Shown one piece after another: positions 49,066-58,004 of a stretch of DNA of 58,095 bases; position 1 is the first letter of the stretch, and every line of letters begins with the position of its first letter. This DNA comes from Pseudomonadota bacterium (lineage in GTDB: Bacteria; Desulfobacterota; Desulfobulbia; Desulfobulbales; SURF-16): assembly GCA_018816555.1 (NCBI GenBank), contig JAHIVT010000044.1:1-58095 (forward strand). The letters run 5' to 3'. Below the pieces are notes generated by a model. The model searched no databases. It saw nothing but the letters and a program-made list of their open reading frames with translations, and was not told the origin of the DNA. The position numbers and the translations under genes were made by a program.

Positions 49066-49863
49066 ATGCTGAAACCAGACTCTTTTTTCGACCTCTCCCT
49101 TTTTGCACATGGTGAAATTTTTTCCTCAGCCGAATATGTTTGGGACGGCCTCAAAAAATTAAAATCCTATATGGACAACCGGAACTACCCTGCCCTGCCG
49201 GATGTTGCAAAAAAAAACGAACCTTTGCTGAAAACCCTTGTCTTTCATGATAATACTTTTCTGGATGGCCATGGGCTGACAATTGATTACGGAGACGCCA
49301 CCAAGGGAAAGCTGAAGGTGTTCAGGGGCAATGAACTTCTGGAAGGGGCCAGTGTCATCATGGCGGGTGCCGTGCTGGTAGGTGATAAGATACAATTCGG
49401 CAAAGGGGTCAAAGTAGAGCCCGGAGTGTTTATCGCCTCACCGACCATCATCGGCGACATGACGGAAATCAGGCAAGGTGCCTATCTGCGCGGCTACTGT
49501 CTGATCGGCAGGAGATGTGTCGTCGGCCATGTTACCGAAGTAAAACACTCCATTTTCCTGAATGATGCCAAGGCCGGCCACTTTGCCTACCTGGGCGACA
49601 GCATACTGGGCAACGAGGTCAATCTCGGGGCAGGGACCAAACTGGCCAACCTTCGCTTCACCCCTGGCAATGTTAAGATCCGCACCCCGGACGGTCCTGT
49701 GGATTCAGGATTACGAAAGTTCGGGGCCATCCTGGCAGACTTCGTCCAGACCGGCTGCAATTCGGTGACGAACCCGGGAACTATTCTCGGCAAAAAGTCC
49801 CTGCTGCTGCCAAACACCACAGCGCCCTCCGGGCTGCATGAAAAAAACAGTCTCATCAGGTAA
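49066..49863 (+). CDS. Left-handed beta-helix protein, sugar nucleotidyltransferase-like
   Basis: The 265-residue protein has hexapeptide repeats of a left-handed beta-helix from about residue 100 on (VIMAGAVLVGDKIQFGKGVK, VEPGVFIASPTIIGDMTEIR, AYLRGYCLIGRRCVVGHVTE). The pattern EVKHSIFLNDAKAGHFAYLG is followed by GNEVNLGAGTKLANLR and resembles the GlmU C-terminal acetyltransferase domain (HVKNS..G..A.HLSYLGD). The N-terminal nucleotidyltransferase domain is absent, replaced by a short helical region. An acyltransferase or pyrophosphorylase-like role in envelope sugars is inferred only. Confidence 0.8.
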   Translation: MLKPDSFFDLSLFAHGEIFSSAEYVWDGLKKLKSYMDNRNYPALPDVAKKNEPLLKTLVFHDNTFLDGHGLTIDYGDATKGKLKVFRGNELLEGASVIMAGAVLVGDKIQFGKGVKVEPGVFIASPTIIGDMTEIRQGAYLRGYCLIGRRCVVGHVTEVKHSIFLNDAKAGHFAYLGDSILGNEVNLGAGTKLANLRFTPGNVKIRTPDGPVDSGLRKFGAILADFVQTGCNSVTNPGTILGKKSLLLPNTTAPSGLHEKNSLIR

Positions 49864-49935
49864 TTGATGGTTTCCATGTACCTTTCGTACGAATTATCAA
49901 ATACCGTTTTCCGTTACTTTCGTTAAGGGGTCTTC

Positions 49936-50805
49936 ATGTTTAGAATCAAAATCCTGTGCATCGGAACGTTCTTCCTGCTGTTTTCCCACAGCCTGCTCCT
50001 GGCCGAAAATCTCCCCAAGACAGATGAGGTCCTGGCCCAAGTAGGCGACAGCAGACTAACATCCTCCCGGCTTGACATGATGATCGACCTGATGCCCCCC
50101 CAGATTCAGGTTATGCTGCGCTCCAATGAACAGATGAAAAAAGAGCTGATCAACCGCTGGGTCGATATCAACCTCATCGTGCAGGAAGCACTGGCCACTA
50201 AAATTGACCAGGATCCGCTGGTAAAGCTCAAAATAGATGAGATGAAAAACAGGGTGCTGGTTGAGACCCTCATCAGCCAACGTCTTGATACCCAGACGCC
50301 TGTCCCCGAGGAAGAGGTTAAAGCATACTACCAAAATCACAGCAGTGAATTCGAACAGGGAGAGCAGGTGCAGGCCCAGCATATTCTGATCCGCCTGGAG
50401 GCAAATGCCAACGCAGAGGACAAGGAAAAGGCCAGAAAATCCATCGACCTGATTCAAGATAAACTGAAAAATGGCGAGTCCTTTGCAACTCTTGCCGAAC
50501 AATTTTCAGAAGATCCGGGATCGAAAAACAAGGGTGGCAACCTGGGCTATTTCGGCAGGGGGCAGATGGTCAAGGAGTTTGAAGACGCGGCTTTTGACAC
50601 AGAGCCCGGAAAAACCAGCCCACCGGTGCAGACAAATTTCGGCTGGCACCTGATCCACGTTCTCGACAGAAAGGCGCCGCAAAAGCTGCCCCTGGAGCAG
50701 GTCAGTAAAGAAATAGAAGCCAGACTCAAAGCCGATCGCAACGAACAGGCATTAAAGAAACTGATTGAAGAGCTGAAGAGCAAATACCCTGTAACTGTCC
50801 AATAA
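49936..50805 (+). CDS. Periplasmic parvulin-type peptidyl-prolyl isomerase (SurA/PrsA-like)
   Basis: The 289-residue protein has a signal peptide (ILCIGTFFLLFSHSLLLAE), a SurA N-like chaperone helix region, and one parvulin domain (about 135-240) with QVQAQHILIRLEANA, FATLAEQFSEDPGSKNKGG, NLGYFGRGQMVKEFEDAAF and TNFGWHLIHVLDR. It assists folding of exported proteins. AAGGGG precedes the ATG. A lipobox is not seen. Confidence 0.93.
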   Translation: MFRIKILCIGTFFLLFSHSLLLAENLPKTDEVLAQVGDSRLTSSRLDMMIDLMPPQIQVMLRSNEQMKKELINRWVDINLIVQEALATKIDQDPLVKLKIDEMKNRVLVETLISQRLDTQTPVPEEEVKAYYQNHSSEFEQGEQVQAQHILIRLEANANAEDKEKARKSIDLIQDKLKNGESFATLAEQFSEDPGSKNKGGNLGYFGRGQMVKEFEDAAFDTEPGKTSPPVQTNFGWHLIHVLDRKAPQKLPLEQVSKEIEARLKADRNEQALKKLIEELKSKYPVTVQ

Positions 50806-50846
50806 CGTTTGAAGGGCCTAAAATACTCGAAGTACTTAAAATGCCC

Positions 50847-50922
50847 TTGTGCCCCCTGAGGGTACCTGTGCCCCTTGTGGGTACTTGTGCCCCTTGTGGG
50901 TACTTGTGCCCCTTGTGGGTAT
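50847..50922. repeat. Four tandem 19-bp hairpin-forming repeats
   Basis: The unit TTGTGCCCCTTGTGGGTAC occurs four times head to tail (50847, 50866, 50885, 50904); the first copy is changed to CCCCCTGAGGG and the second starts with C. Each unit can pair GTGCCC with GGGTAC around a 5-base loop, and the change in copy one keeps the pairing. It lies 41 bases after the parvulin gene. Confidence 0.85.
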
Positions 50923-50986
50923 AAAATTAAAGAAAATACCTAATCCAAAAGTACCGTAACTTCAAGCACTTTATACCCCTACTCCC

Positions 50987-51277
50987 CTATACCTGTCCCT
51001 GATTGAGATAATGATACATGCCGAAAAAAAACTCGGCAATCAGACCAAAGGTCAGATAAATTCTTGCTATGCGATTTTTCGGCAACTTTTGCCCCACCAC
51101 CTTTTGCATTACCGAGACTACCAGAATTGTCGCCGCTATAATATAGGGAACAGAATCCAGCAGATGATTCATCGTGGCCGAAAAAGTTTCCATCGGCCGA
51201 TTCGGGAAATATCTAACGCTAAAAAGCAGATAAAAAAAGATAAGCAAAAATAGAGAAATTTTTTCTTTTGTACTCAT
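50987..51277 (-). CDS. Small membrane protein, three probable spans
   Basis: The 96-residue protein (ATG 51277; an in-frame ATG at 51286 has no ribosome site) has hydrophobic segments ISLFLLIFFYLLFSV, VPYIIAATILVVSVM and IYLTFGLIAEFFFGMYHYL, separated by basic loops (VVGQKLPKNRIAR). It is probably an inner-membrane protein; I recognise no family. Its start overlaps the stop of a 16-codon leader ORF as ATGA, so translation is likely coupled. Confidence 0.7.
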   Translation of the reverse strand: MSTKEKISLFLLIFFYLLFSVRYFPNRPMETFSATMNHLLDSVPYIIAATILVVSVMQKVVGQKLPKNRIARIYLTFGLIAEFFFGMYHYLNQGQV

Positions 51278-51324
51278 GGGACCCATGCCGTTTTAAGATT
51301 TAGAGGCTGCAGCGAAATAACCAT
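51274..51324 (-). CDS. 16-codon leader ORF coupled to the small membrane protein
   Basis: An ATG at 51324 with a strong AGGGGG site 4 bases upstream opens a frame for MVISLQPLNLKTAWVP, whose TGA overlaps the ATG of the next gene (ATGA, 51277-51274). The real gene has no ribosome site of its own, so ribosomes probably arrive by re-initiation. It is not rich in one amino acid, so classic attenuation is not implied. Confidence 0.5.
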   Translation of the reverse strand: MVISLQPLNLKTAWVP

Positions 51325-51511
51325 TACACCCCCTCATGCCGTTCATAGTATTAAGATGTTACAGTTATTTTTTGACAACGGCTTCCCCCTCTTGCCAAAA
51401 AGCCAAGAGCAGCGTAAAGTGCAAATTGCTTTTTTCGGCTATTGTCAAATTTTTTCTTGAGACAATGATTTTGAAATAAACCATCACACCCACGAATTTA
51501 CATAATAAATC

Positions 51512-52630
51512 ATGCTGCCATTAACTGCACTTTATTTTCCCAGGACATCCGTAAGCATCCGGCAAGTCAACCAGGAGCTTATTTTTTTTGATAAAATCTT
51601 CCACTACCTGGCTGCAGAGTCTGAGGAATCAAGCACAGACGAAGCGTATACCGGACTCTTTGAGGGATATCCGCCGGTCCCCTTTCAGGACGACCTGGAT
51701 CGGTTTAGGCAACTTATCAAAGAGCTCAAAGGAAATGAAGCGGAATTTTACAGCGGCCACCTTTCCACCATTACTGCCGGCAATGAAAAAAACCACGATG
51801 AGCAATCGGTCATAAGCCTGATTCAGTCAATTGGAGGAAAATCCGACGCAGAGGCCAAGGAACAATCTGACATAAGAGAAGACCTGTGGCGGGCCCGCCT
51901 GCTGCTTAAGCTTGCCGAAATCCTCTATCAGGAGGAGCTGGATCTGCAAAAGGAACTGGCAACTATTTCCGTAAAAGAGCAGGAACTTTTTGAGGCACTG
52001 AAAGGTGAACCGGAAATTCCATTCACACCTACCCCCTTCCAGCAAATGGAAAGTACCCTGCCCATGAGACCGAAAATTCTTGTCAAGGCGTGGGCGAAAC
52101 TCTTTCTGGCCGACAAGCAGCAAGGTAACTACTCAATGCTGGTCACCGACCAGAGTGATGCGGCTGAACTTCTCTTTGACGCAAACGAAACCTTGACCCA
52201 AAAAAGGCCGGTGCGCCTCTTTCGTATACCTTTGCCCGCAGGCGGGGAAATGGAACTTGATGCCTCTATCCAGGCGAGAACGACATTCAGGGAGGCGGCA
52301 AAAGAGACCCTTGCAAGGTTCGGATCTCTGCTGTCGCAAACCGCAGCACAGGGCACAACCCCCGATACCCTGAAGAATTTTTCCGCTCTTGCCGCAGAAT
52401 GGACCAGGATATTCAATGACAGCAAGGTATGGGGCCACCCTGCAGCCAATCCAGCGCACAAAACAAACTGCCTTGGCGAGCCCCATCTTGAGGTCTATCT
52501 GTGCAACGAGAGCCTGCCGAGTTTACTGGGCCATATCTGCAAAGCAAAGGTTCAGCCCCGGGCAGCAACAAGCAGTAGCCTGGCGCTCATTGCCCTGAAA
52601 TCAAGCAGGAAATCTACCTGTAAGGGTTAA
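51512..52630 (+). CDS. Uncharacterised 372-aa protein
   Basis: The protein begins MLPLTALYFPRTSVSIRQVN and is mostly helical and acidic, with a coiled-coil-like stretch (LLKLAEILYQEELDLQKELA) around residues 133-155, no signal peptide and no membrane segment. It has no nucleotide-binding or metal motif that I can name. The sequence looks well constrained, and the C-terminal third contains two cysteines. It overlaps the 3' end of uspA by 17 bases, convergently. No Shine-Dalgarno sequence is obvious. I do not recognise the family. Confidence 0.75.
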   Translation: MLPLTALYFPRTSVSIRQVNQELIFFDKIFHYLAAESEESSTDEAYTGLFEGYPPVPFQDDLDRFRQLIKELKGNEAEFYSGHLSTITAGNEKNHDEQSVISLIQSIGGKSDAEAKEQSDIREDLWRARLLLKLAEILYQEELDLQKELATISVKEQELFEALKGEPEIPFTPTPFQQMESTLPMRPKILVKAWAKLFLADKQQGNYSMLVTDQSDAAELLFDANETLTQKRPVRLFRIPLPAGGEMELDASIQARTTFREAAKETLARFGSLLSQTAAQGTTPDTLKNFSALAAEWTRIFNDSKVWGHPAANPAHKTNCLGEPHLEVYLCNESLPSLLGHICKAKVQPRAATSSSLALIALKSSRKSTCKG

Positions 52631-53057
52631 TCGTCAATACCGGGCATGGTGAGCGCTTGACAATCTTTTCGGCAACACTGCCGAAAAGAACCTTTTCCAG
52701 TCCCTTGTAGCCATGGGTGCCCATGACCACTAAATCCACCTTCTGCTCCCTGGCATAGTCGAGAATCGTCTCGGCAATGTCACCTGCCATGATCACCCCT
52801 TTGCAGACCATGGCAGGCTCAAGGGATTCCGCCAGAAAGGTCTTCATCCTCTCCCCGGCACTGGCAATCAAATCTTCCTCAAACTGGATAACAGGCATAT
52901 GGGGTTCAAAAAACTCCGAATAATCCTGAAAGGTCTGGGCAACAAAAATAGCCTCCATCTCCGCCCCGAACCGGCCGGCCACATAGGCCCCATACTGGAT
53001 AATACGATTGGCATTTTCCGAGAAATCTACCGGCACCAGAATTTTCTTCACCTGCAT
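52614..53057 (-). CDS. Universal stress protein, UspA family
   Basis: The 147-residue single-domain protein has the strand KKILVPVDFSENANRIIQYG, the helix EKVDLVVMGTHGYKG-like region (VDLVVMGTHGYKGLEKVLFG) and SVAEKIVKRSPCPVLTI, giving the ATP-binding G-2x-G-9x-G(S/T) motif. It is intact, unlike the TRAP-linked copy at 20932-21420. It is divergent from the helicase gene, with an inverted repeat between them. The stop is TAG. Confidence 0.94.
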   Translation of the reverse strand: MQVKKILVPVDFSENANRIIQYGAYVAGRFGAEMEAIFVAQTFQDYSEFFEPHMPVIQFEEDLIASAGERMKTFLAESLEPAMVCKGVIMAGDIAETILDYAREQKVDLVVMGTHGYKGLEKVLFGSVAEKIVKRSPCPVLTINPYR

Positions 53058-53104
53058 AAACCCACCTCCTCATTTTTTCTTTTATTCTATTCTTAAGTTG
53101 CTCA

Positions 53105-53130
53105 GATACAAAGTATTTTTTCTTTGTATC
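53105..53130. promoter_or_regulatory. Perfect 9-bp inverted repeat between divergent uspA and dinG-like genes
   Basis: GATACAAAG (53105-53113) and CTTTGTATC (53122-53130) are separated by 8 bases. The site lies 47 bases upstream of uspA and 43 bases upstream of the helicase gene. It could be an operator for either or both, or an AT-rich hairpin. Confidence 0.45.
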
Positions 53131-53173
53131 TTTATCCTATAGCGGTTATGTAGCATGCAGGATTGACATCAGC

Positions 53174-55159
53174 ATGGATGAACTTCTTGATAAAATCAAA
53201 AATATTTTCTCTCCCGGTGGAATTCTCAGCACGAAACTGCCCGGCTTTGAAGCCCGCACTGGACAGCTGGACATGGCAATGGCCGTGGCGCAGAGTTTTA
53301 CCGGGGATGAATCATTTCCCCCATCTGCAGGATCAGGCTCCATGCTTGCCGTGGAGGCGGAAACCGGAATCGGCAAGACACTTGCCTATCTTGTACCGGC
53401 AGCATTAAGCAACCAGAAGGTGGTGGTTTCAACCGGCACACTGAACCTGCAGGAACAGATTCTCAACAAAGAGATTCCCTTTATCAAGGAGCATATTGCC
53501 CCCCATCTTTCCGCTCTCTGCGTCAAAGGCCGACAAAACTATCTGTGCCTCTACCGCTGGCATCAGCTCTATGACTCCCCGCAGCTCCCCCTTTTCGACA
53601 ACGATCATCTTGACGCCGTTGCCGACTGGCTTGGAGCAACCCATACCGGTGACCGGGCCGAACTTGACTGGCTGCCCGACCATTCTAGTCTGTGGCGGGA
53701 GGTGAGCGCCACCTCCAGTCAATGTCTGGGAACTATTTGCCCGGACAGCGCCGACTGCTTCATCAACCAATTGCGGAAAAAAGCAGCCCGCACCCAGTTG
53801 CTTATCGTCAACCACCACCTCTTTTTTTCAGATCTTGCCCTGCGCCGTTTCGGTTTTGCCGAGGTTCTGCCACGCTATGAATCGGTTATTTTCGATGAGG
53901 CCCATCACATTGAAAATATCGCCACCCGCTATTTCGGCACCAGTGTCAGCCACTTTCAGCTGCTTGACCTGGCCCAGGACATAGAGAAACTGTTGCAGGA
54001 AAATTCCCATATTAAATCCCTTGAAAAGATCTCCTCTGCAGTCAAGGGCTTGGCCGGCGAGGCCGTCCGTTTCCTGCGCATATTCCCCGAAGAACGGGGT
54101 CGCTTCCCCCTTAATCAAGCCGCGGAAAAGATCAGCAACTGGGAGGAAGAGTGCCTGTTGCTGACAGAATCCCTGTCCACTCTCATCGCCCGGCTTGACT
54201 CCCAGGCCCAGAGCAGTGACATATGGACCGGCATGCAGCGCCGGGCCCAGGAGCTCCTGGCAAATCTGCAGATTGTTACCGGACAGCAGCGCAGCTCCTA
54301 TGTATACTGGTATGAGCGACGCGACAAATCGGTTGCCGTTTCCGCCTCTCCCATCGAAATTGCCGAGGATCTGCAAAAATCACTTTTCCCTGAGGCCAGA
54401 ACCGTTATTTTCACCTCCGCCACCCTGACCACCGGCGGCAACTTCAGCTATTTTTTTGAAAGACTCGGTCTACCGGCAACAACAAACACCCTGCGCCTGG
54501 CCTCGCCATTTGACTACGCCGGGCGGACGACCCTGTTTATCCCCGCCAATATACCCGAACCTGCCTCCCCGACTTTCCTTAAGGAACTGCAGCATAGCAT
54601 CCTGGACATCCTGCTGGCATCCCGTGGCCGAGCCCTTGTGCTCTTTACCAGCATCAAGGCCATGCAGTACCTGTTTCATTATCTCGATGAAAGGCTGCCT
54701 TTTCCCATATTCATGCAGGGCAGCGCGCCGAAGCAGACTCTGCTTGACCGCTTCAGCAACGAAACCCATTCCGTGCTGCTGGCGGTTGCCAGCTTCTGGG
54801 AAGGGGTGGATGTGCCTGGTGAAACCTTGAGTTGCGTGATCATTGACAAGCTTCCCTTTGAAGTTCCCAGCGATCCTGTTATCATGGCGCGGATTGCTAA
54901 AATCAAGGAAGAGGGCGGCAATCCTTTCGTGGATTTCCAGATACCCAGGGCCATTCTCACCCTGCGCCAGGGACTTGGCCGGCTCATGCGTTCATCCTCC
55001 GACTCCGGCCTGCTGGCCATCATGGATGTCCGCCTCTTCACCAAACAGTATGGCCGTCTTTTCCTGAAAAGTCTGCCGGACAGCCCGATCATCAGAACCC
55101 TTGATGATGTAACCCGTTTTTTTCATGAAAAAGCGGATACGGAGAGTGTCAATTTATAG
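53174..55159 (+). CDS. DinG-family ATP-dependent DNA helicase (Fe-S XPD-like)
   Basis: The 661-residue superfamily 2 helicase has Walker A EAETGIGKTLAYLVPAAL, the DEAH box VIFDEAHHIENIATRYF, SATLTTGGNFSYFFERLGLP and the closing QGLGRLMRSSSDSG. Four cysteines between motif I and the DEAH box (YLC, CLGTICPDSADC) can hold the 4Fe-4S cluster of this family. It likely unwinds DNA or R-loops during repair. AGGA lies 10 bases before the ATG. The stop is TAG, 49 bases before the polyprenyl synthetase start. Confidence 0.94.
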   Translation: MDELLDKIKNIFSPGGILSTKLPGFEARTGQLDMAMAVAQSFTGDESFPPSAGSGSMLAVEAETGIGKTLAYLVPAALSNQKVVVSTGTLNLQEQILNKEIPFIKEHIAPHLSALCVKGRQNYLCLYRWHQLYDSPQLPLFDNDHLDAVADWLGATHTGDRAELDWLPDHSSLWREVSATSSQCLGTICPDSADCFINQLRKKAARTQLLIVNHHLFFSDLALRRFGFAEVLPRYESVIFDEAHHIENIATRYFGTSVSHFQLLDLAQDIEKLLQENSHIKSLEKISSAVKGLAGEAVRFLRIFPEERGRFPLNQAAEKISNWEEECLLLTESLSTLIARLDSQAQSSDIWTGMQRRAQELLANLQIVTGQQRSSYVYWYERRDKSVAVSASPIEIAEDLQKSLFPEARTVIFTSATLTTGGNFSYFFERLGLPATTNTLRLASPFDYAGRTTLFIPANIPEPASPTFLKELQHSILDILLASRGRALVLFTSIKAMQYLFHYLDERLPFPIFMQGSAPKQTLLDRFSNETHSVLLAVASFWEGVDVPGETLSCVIIDKLPFEVPSDPVIMARIAKIKEEGGNPFVDFQIPRAILTLRQGLGRLMRSSSDSGLLAIMDVRLFTKQYGRLFLKSLPDSPIIRTLDDVTRFFHEKADTESVNL

Positions 55160-55208
55160 TATATACGTCGCATTAAACCAGTCATGCATTGAGATATTGG
55201 AGAATACC

Positions 55209-56231
55209 GTGAATAAAAATGAACTTCTTGCCCTGCTGCAACCTGATATCGAGCAAATCAATGAAACCATGCGCAATGAGATCTCTCAGTGCGGCAATGC
55301 CCAGCTGCAGCAAATTCTGGAATATGCCCTTTTCAATGGCGGCAAAAGGATCCGCCCGATCCTGACCGTGCTGTCGGCCCGACTGTGCGCCTTTAGCCGC
55401 ATGCCGGAGGGGCTGGCGGAGGAGGATGAGCTGAAGCCGCCGGTCAACCTTTACCGGCTGGCCTCGGTTTTTGAATTTCTCCATGGTGCAAGCCTGCTGC
55501 ATGATGATGTGATTGATAACGCCGGCAAGCGCCGGGGAAAGCCCTCGGCCAACAGGGTCTGGGACAATACCCAGGTTATTCTGGCCGGTGATTTTCTCCA
55601 TGCCCGTGCCCTGACCATGGCAGGTACCGTCGGTGATTCCCATACCCTCTCGCTCATCGGCACCGCAACAGCTGCCATGATTCAGGCGGAATTCCTGCAG
55701 ATGCAGGCCGTGCAGGAGCGCAATCTTTCCGAAAAAAATTATTTTTCCGTGCTGCGCGGCAAAACCGGCTGTCTCATCAGTGTAGCCTGTGAAGTCGGGG
55801 CCTATTTTGCCCAAAGCGGCGACGAACATCAAAAGGCCCTGCGGGGCTACGGTGATGCCCTGGGGCTTGCCTTTCAGATCGTTGACGATCTCCTCGATTA
55901 TCAGGGCGACCCGCATAAAACCGGCAAGGCCGTGGGCAATGATTTTGTCGAAGGCAAGATGACCCTGCCTCTCATACATGCCTTGCAGAACTGTGACCGG
56001 CAAGAGTTTGACCACATCATGGATCTGCTCAAGGGAAACGCCTCGGTGAGGGCGGAACAGATCAGTGAAGTTCGTGGATTTATTGAGCAATACGATGGGT
56101 TCACCTATGCCGGACAGGGTGCGGAAACCCTTATTGAAGCGGCTCATGAGGCACTTGCGGTTTTCCCGGACTGCCAGTCGCGTAAAATCCTGGCCGGGCT
56201 GGCCAATTACGTGCTGACCCGGCAGAAATAA
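55209..56231 (+). CDS. Polyprenyl diphosphate synthase (IspA/IspB type)
   Basis: The 340-residue trans-prenyltransferase starts at a GTG (55209) with TTGGAG upstream; the frame is open from 55125. It has NGGKRIRPILTVLSARL, the first Asp-rich motif LLHDDVIDNAGKRRGKPS and the second QIVDDLLDYQGD. Small residues before the first motif (FLHGASLLHDD) suit a medium or long product such as a quinone side chain, similar to IspB, but the exact chain length is not determined. It abuts the next gene with no gap. Confidence 0.93.
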   Translation: MNKNELLALLQPDIEQINETMRNEISQCGNAQLQQILEYALFNGGKRIRPILTVLSARLCAFSRMPEGLAEEDELKPPVNLYRLASVFEFLHGASLLHDDVIDNAGKRRGKPSANRVWDNTQVILAGDFLHARALTMAGTVGDSHTLSLIGTATAAMIQAEFLQMQAVQERNLSEKNYFSVLRGKTGCLISVACEVGAYFAQSGDEHQKALRGYGDALGLAFQIVDDLLDYQGDPHKTGKAVGNDFVEGKMTLPLIHALQNCDRQEFDHIMDLLKGNASVRAEQISEVRGFIEQYDGFTYAGQGAETLIEAAHEALAVFPDCQSRKILAGLANYVLTRQK

Positions 56232-57146
56232 ATGGCCAGAAAAAAAGCTGCCCGTAAAAAGAAAGGCCAAAAACGCCTGTTACTCTGGTTTTCCCTGGTA
56301 TTACTGCTGCTCTGTACTATTGCGGCCACAGCATACCTTGTTTTTCTGCGTCCCGGCACCCTCAAACCCCTTTCCCCTCCCATTGCCTCGGCCCCGAAAA
56401 AAAAGCCGGCCCCTCTTCCTGCAAAACCTGCGTCCCCCCCTCCCCTGGTCGCCCCTCTGGCCGTTAAAAAAACACCAGAACCAGCCCAGCTTCCCATGAT
56501 CAGCATTATCATTGACGACATGGGATTCCAGGATAAAATCTGTGCCGATCTCATCGCACTTGATCTGAATCTGTCGTTCGCCTTTCTGCCTTTCGGACCC
56601 CATACCGCAACCCAGCTGACCGAGGCCCGGCGGAAAAACCGGGATATTCTGCTGCATCTGCCCATGCAAGCCCAGGACAGCAAATGGACACCGGGTCCCG
56701 GGGCGCTCTTGACCAGTATGAGCAGCAGAGAAATTCAGGCAACCCTGGCCAGGGATATTGCCGCGGTACCACATGCCATGGGCGTTAACAACCACATGGG
56801 TTCCAGCTTCACAGAGAATCGCGCCGCCATGCAAAGCTTTCTTGCCGGGCTAAAGGAGCACAATCTTTTTTTCCTGGACAGCCTCACTTCAGCCAGGTCA
56901 GTCGGTTTTCCCATGGCAAAAGAGATGGGACTGAGAACCGCCCAACGGGATATTTTTCTCGATAACAGCCAAGACCCGCAGCAGGTCGTCAAACAGCTTG
57001 ACGCCTTGATCAGTCTTGCCAGGAAGAGAGGATCTGCCATCGGCATCGGCCACCCGCATCAAGCCACCCTTGATGCATTGAAACGGTATCAGAAGCAACT
57101 GCAGGACCGGATACAACTTGTCGGAATAAGCAGGCTGTTAAAATAA
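56232..57146 (+). CDS. Divergent polysaccharide deacetylase family protein (YibQ-like)
   Basis: The 304-residue protein has a basic start, one membrane anchor (LLLWFSLVLLLLCTIAATAYL), a proline/lysine-rich linker, and the DUF610-type domain with ISIIIDDMGFQDK, FAFLPFGPHTATQLTEA, DILLHLPMQAQD, GVNNHMGSSFTENRAAM and FFLDSLTSARSVG. It is predicted to be periplasmic and related to NodB-type deacetylases, with metal-site Asp and His present. Substrate is unknown. Its ATG directly follows the polyprenyl synthase TAA. Confidence 0.88.
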   Translation: MARKKAARKKKGQKRLLLWFSLVLLLLCTIAATAYLVFLRPGTLKPLSPPIASAPKKKPAPLPAKPASPPPLVAPLAVKKTPEPAQLPMISIIIDDMGFQDKICADLIALDLNLSFAFLPFGPHTATQLTEARRKNRDILLHLPMQAQDSKWTPGPGALLTSMSSREIQATLARDIAAVPHAMGVNNHMGSSFTENRAAMQSFLAGLKEHNLFFLDSLTSARSVGFPMAKEMGLRTAQRDIFLDNSQDPQQVVKQLDALISLARKRGSAIGIGHPHQATLDALKRYQKQLQDRIQLVGISRLLK

Positions 57147-57163
57147 CAGGAGCTGCACAAAAC

Positions 57164-57955
57164 ATGACGCCGCTGATAACATTGACTACTGATTTCGGCT
57201 TAAGCGATGAATATGCCGGAGTGATGAAAGGGGTTATCTATACCAGGTGCCCTGGGGCAACCATCGTTGATCTCACCCATGGCATCCGGCCCCAGGAGGT
57301 AGGGCAGGCTGCCCGGGTGATTGCCTCGGCCTATCGGTATTTTCCACTAAACACCATCCATGTGGTGGTGGTTGACCCGGGAGTGGGCAGCAACCGGCGC
57401 ATTATCCTTCTCGAAGCCGCCGGCCATCTTTTCCTGGCCCCGGACAACGGCGTAATGACGCTGCTCCTCCCGCAAACCAGCAAGGCTTACGAGGTCAGCA
57501 ACAGTGATCTTTTTCTGCAACCGGTCAGCCACACCTTTCATGGCCGGGATATTTTTGCCCCGGTGGCGGCCCATCTAGCCTGCAACTTGCCACCCCACAG
57601 CACAGGCCGGGAGATCGCCAGTCAATCACTGGTCAGTCTTGCCCTGCCCACCCCTGCACTCTACGGCAATAGTCTGCAGGGCGCGGTGACGGATATCGAC
57701 CACTTCGGCAACCTCATTACCAATATTGACAGGGAGACGGCCCACCGATTCTGTGCCGGTGACTGGCGGAAACTGCGGGTGAGCGCGGGTGCATTGACAA
57801 TCACGGGAGTGGCTACGGCATACAACGCAGTTGCCATTGACCTGCCTGTTGCCCTGTTCGGCAGCCGTGATCTTCTTGAGATAGGCATCTATCAGGGAAA
57901 TGCTTCCAAAAAGTTGCAACTTGGGCTAGACAGTAAAGTAAGCTTAAGCATATAA
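57164..57955 (+). CDS. DUF62 SAM hydroxide adenosyltransferase (SAM hydrolase)
   Basis: The 263-residue protein belongs to the fluorinase/chlorinase-like DUF62 family. Motifs are LITLTTDFGLSDEYAGVMKG, VDLTHGIRPQEVGQAARV, TIHVVVVDPGVGS and HTFHGRDIFAPVAAHLA. These enzymes generally cleave S-adenosylmethionine to adenosine and methionine using hydroxide; the fluorinase loop insertion is absent. It is 17 bases downstream of the deacetylase gene on the same strand. Confidence 0.93.
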   Translation: MTPLITLTTDFGLSDEYAGVMKGVIYTRCPGATIVDLTHGIRPQEVGQAARVIASAYRYFPLNTIHVVVVDPGVGSNRRIILLEAAGHLFLAPDNGVMTLLLPQTSKAYEVSNSDLFLQPVSHTFHGRDIFAPVAAHLACNLPPHSTGREIASQSLVSLALPTPALYGNSLQGAVTDIDHFGNLITNIDRETAHRFCAGDWRKLRVSAGALTITGVATAYNAVAIDLPVALFGSRDLLEIGIYQGNASKKLQLGLDSKVSLSI

Positions 57956-57973
57956 CTGAAGTTTAGAGTTTCA

Positions 57974-58004
57974 CATCCCCTCCCTTTTATGACGGGGGAG
58001 GATG
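57974..58004 (+). terminator. Terminator-like hairpin near the window end
   Basis: CATCCCCTCCC and GGGGGAGGATG pair at 10 of 11 positions around a 9-base loop, but only AATTTCC follows, so termination may be weak. The last 90 bases after it (58005-58095) show no gene that I can support. Confidence 0.45.
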
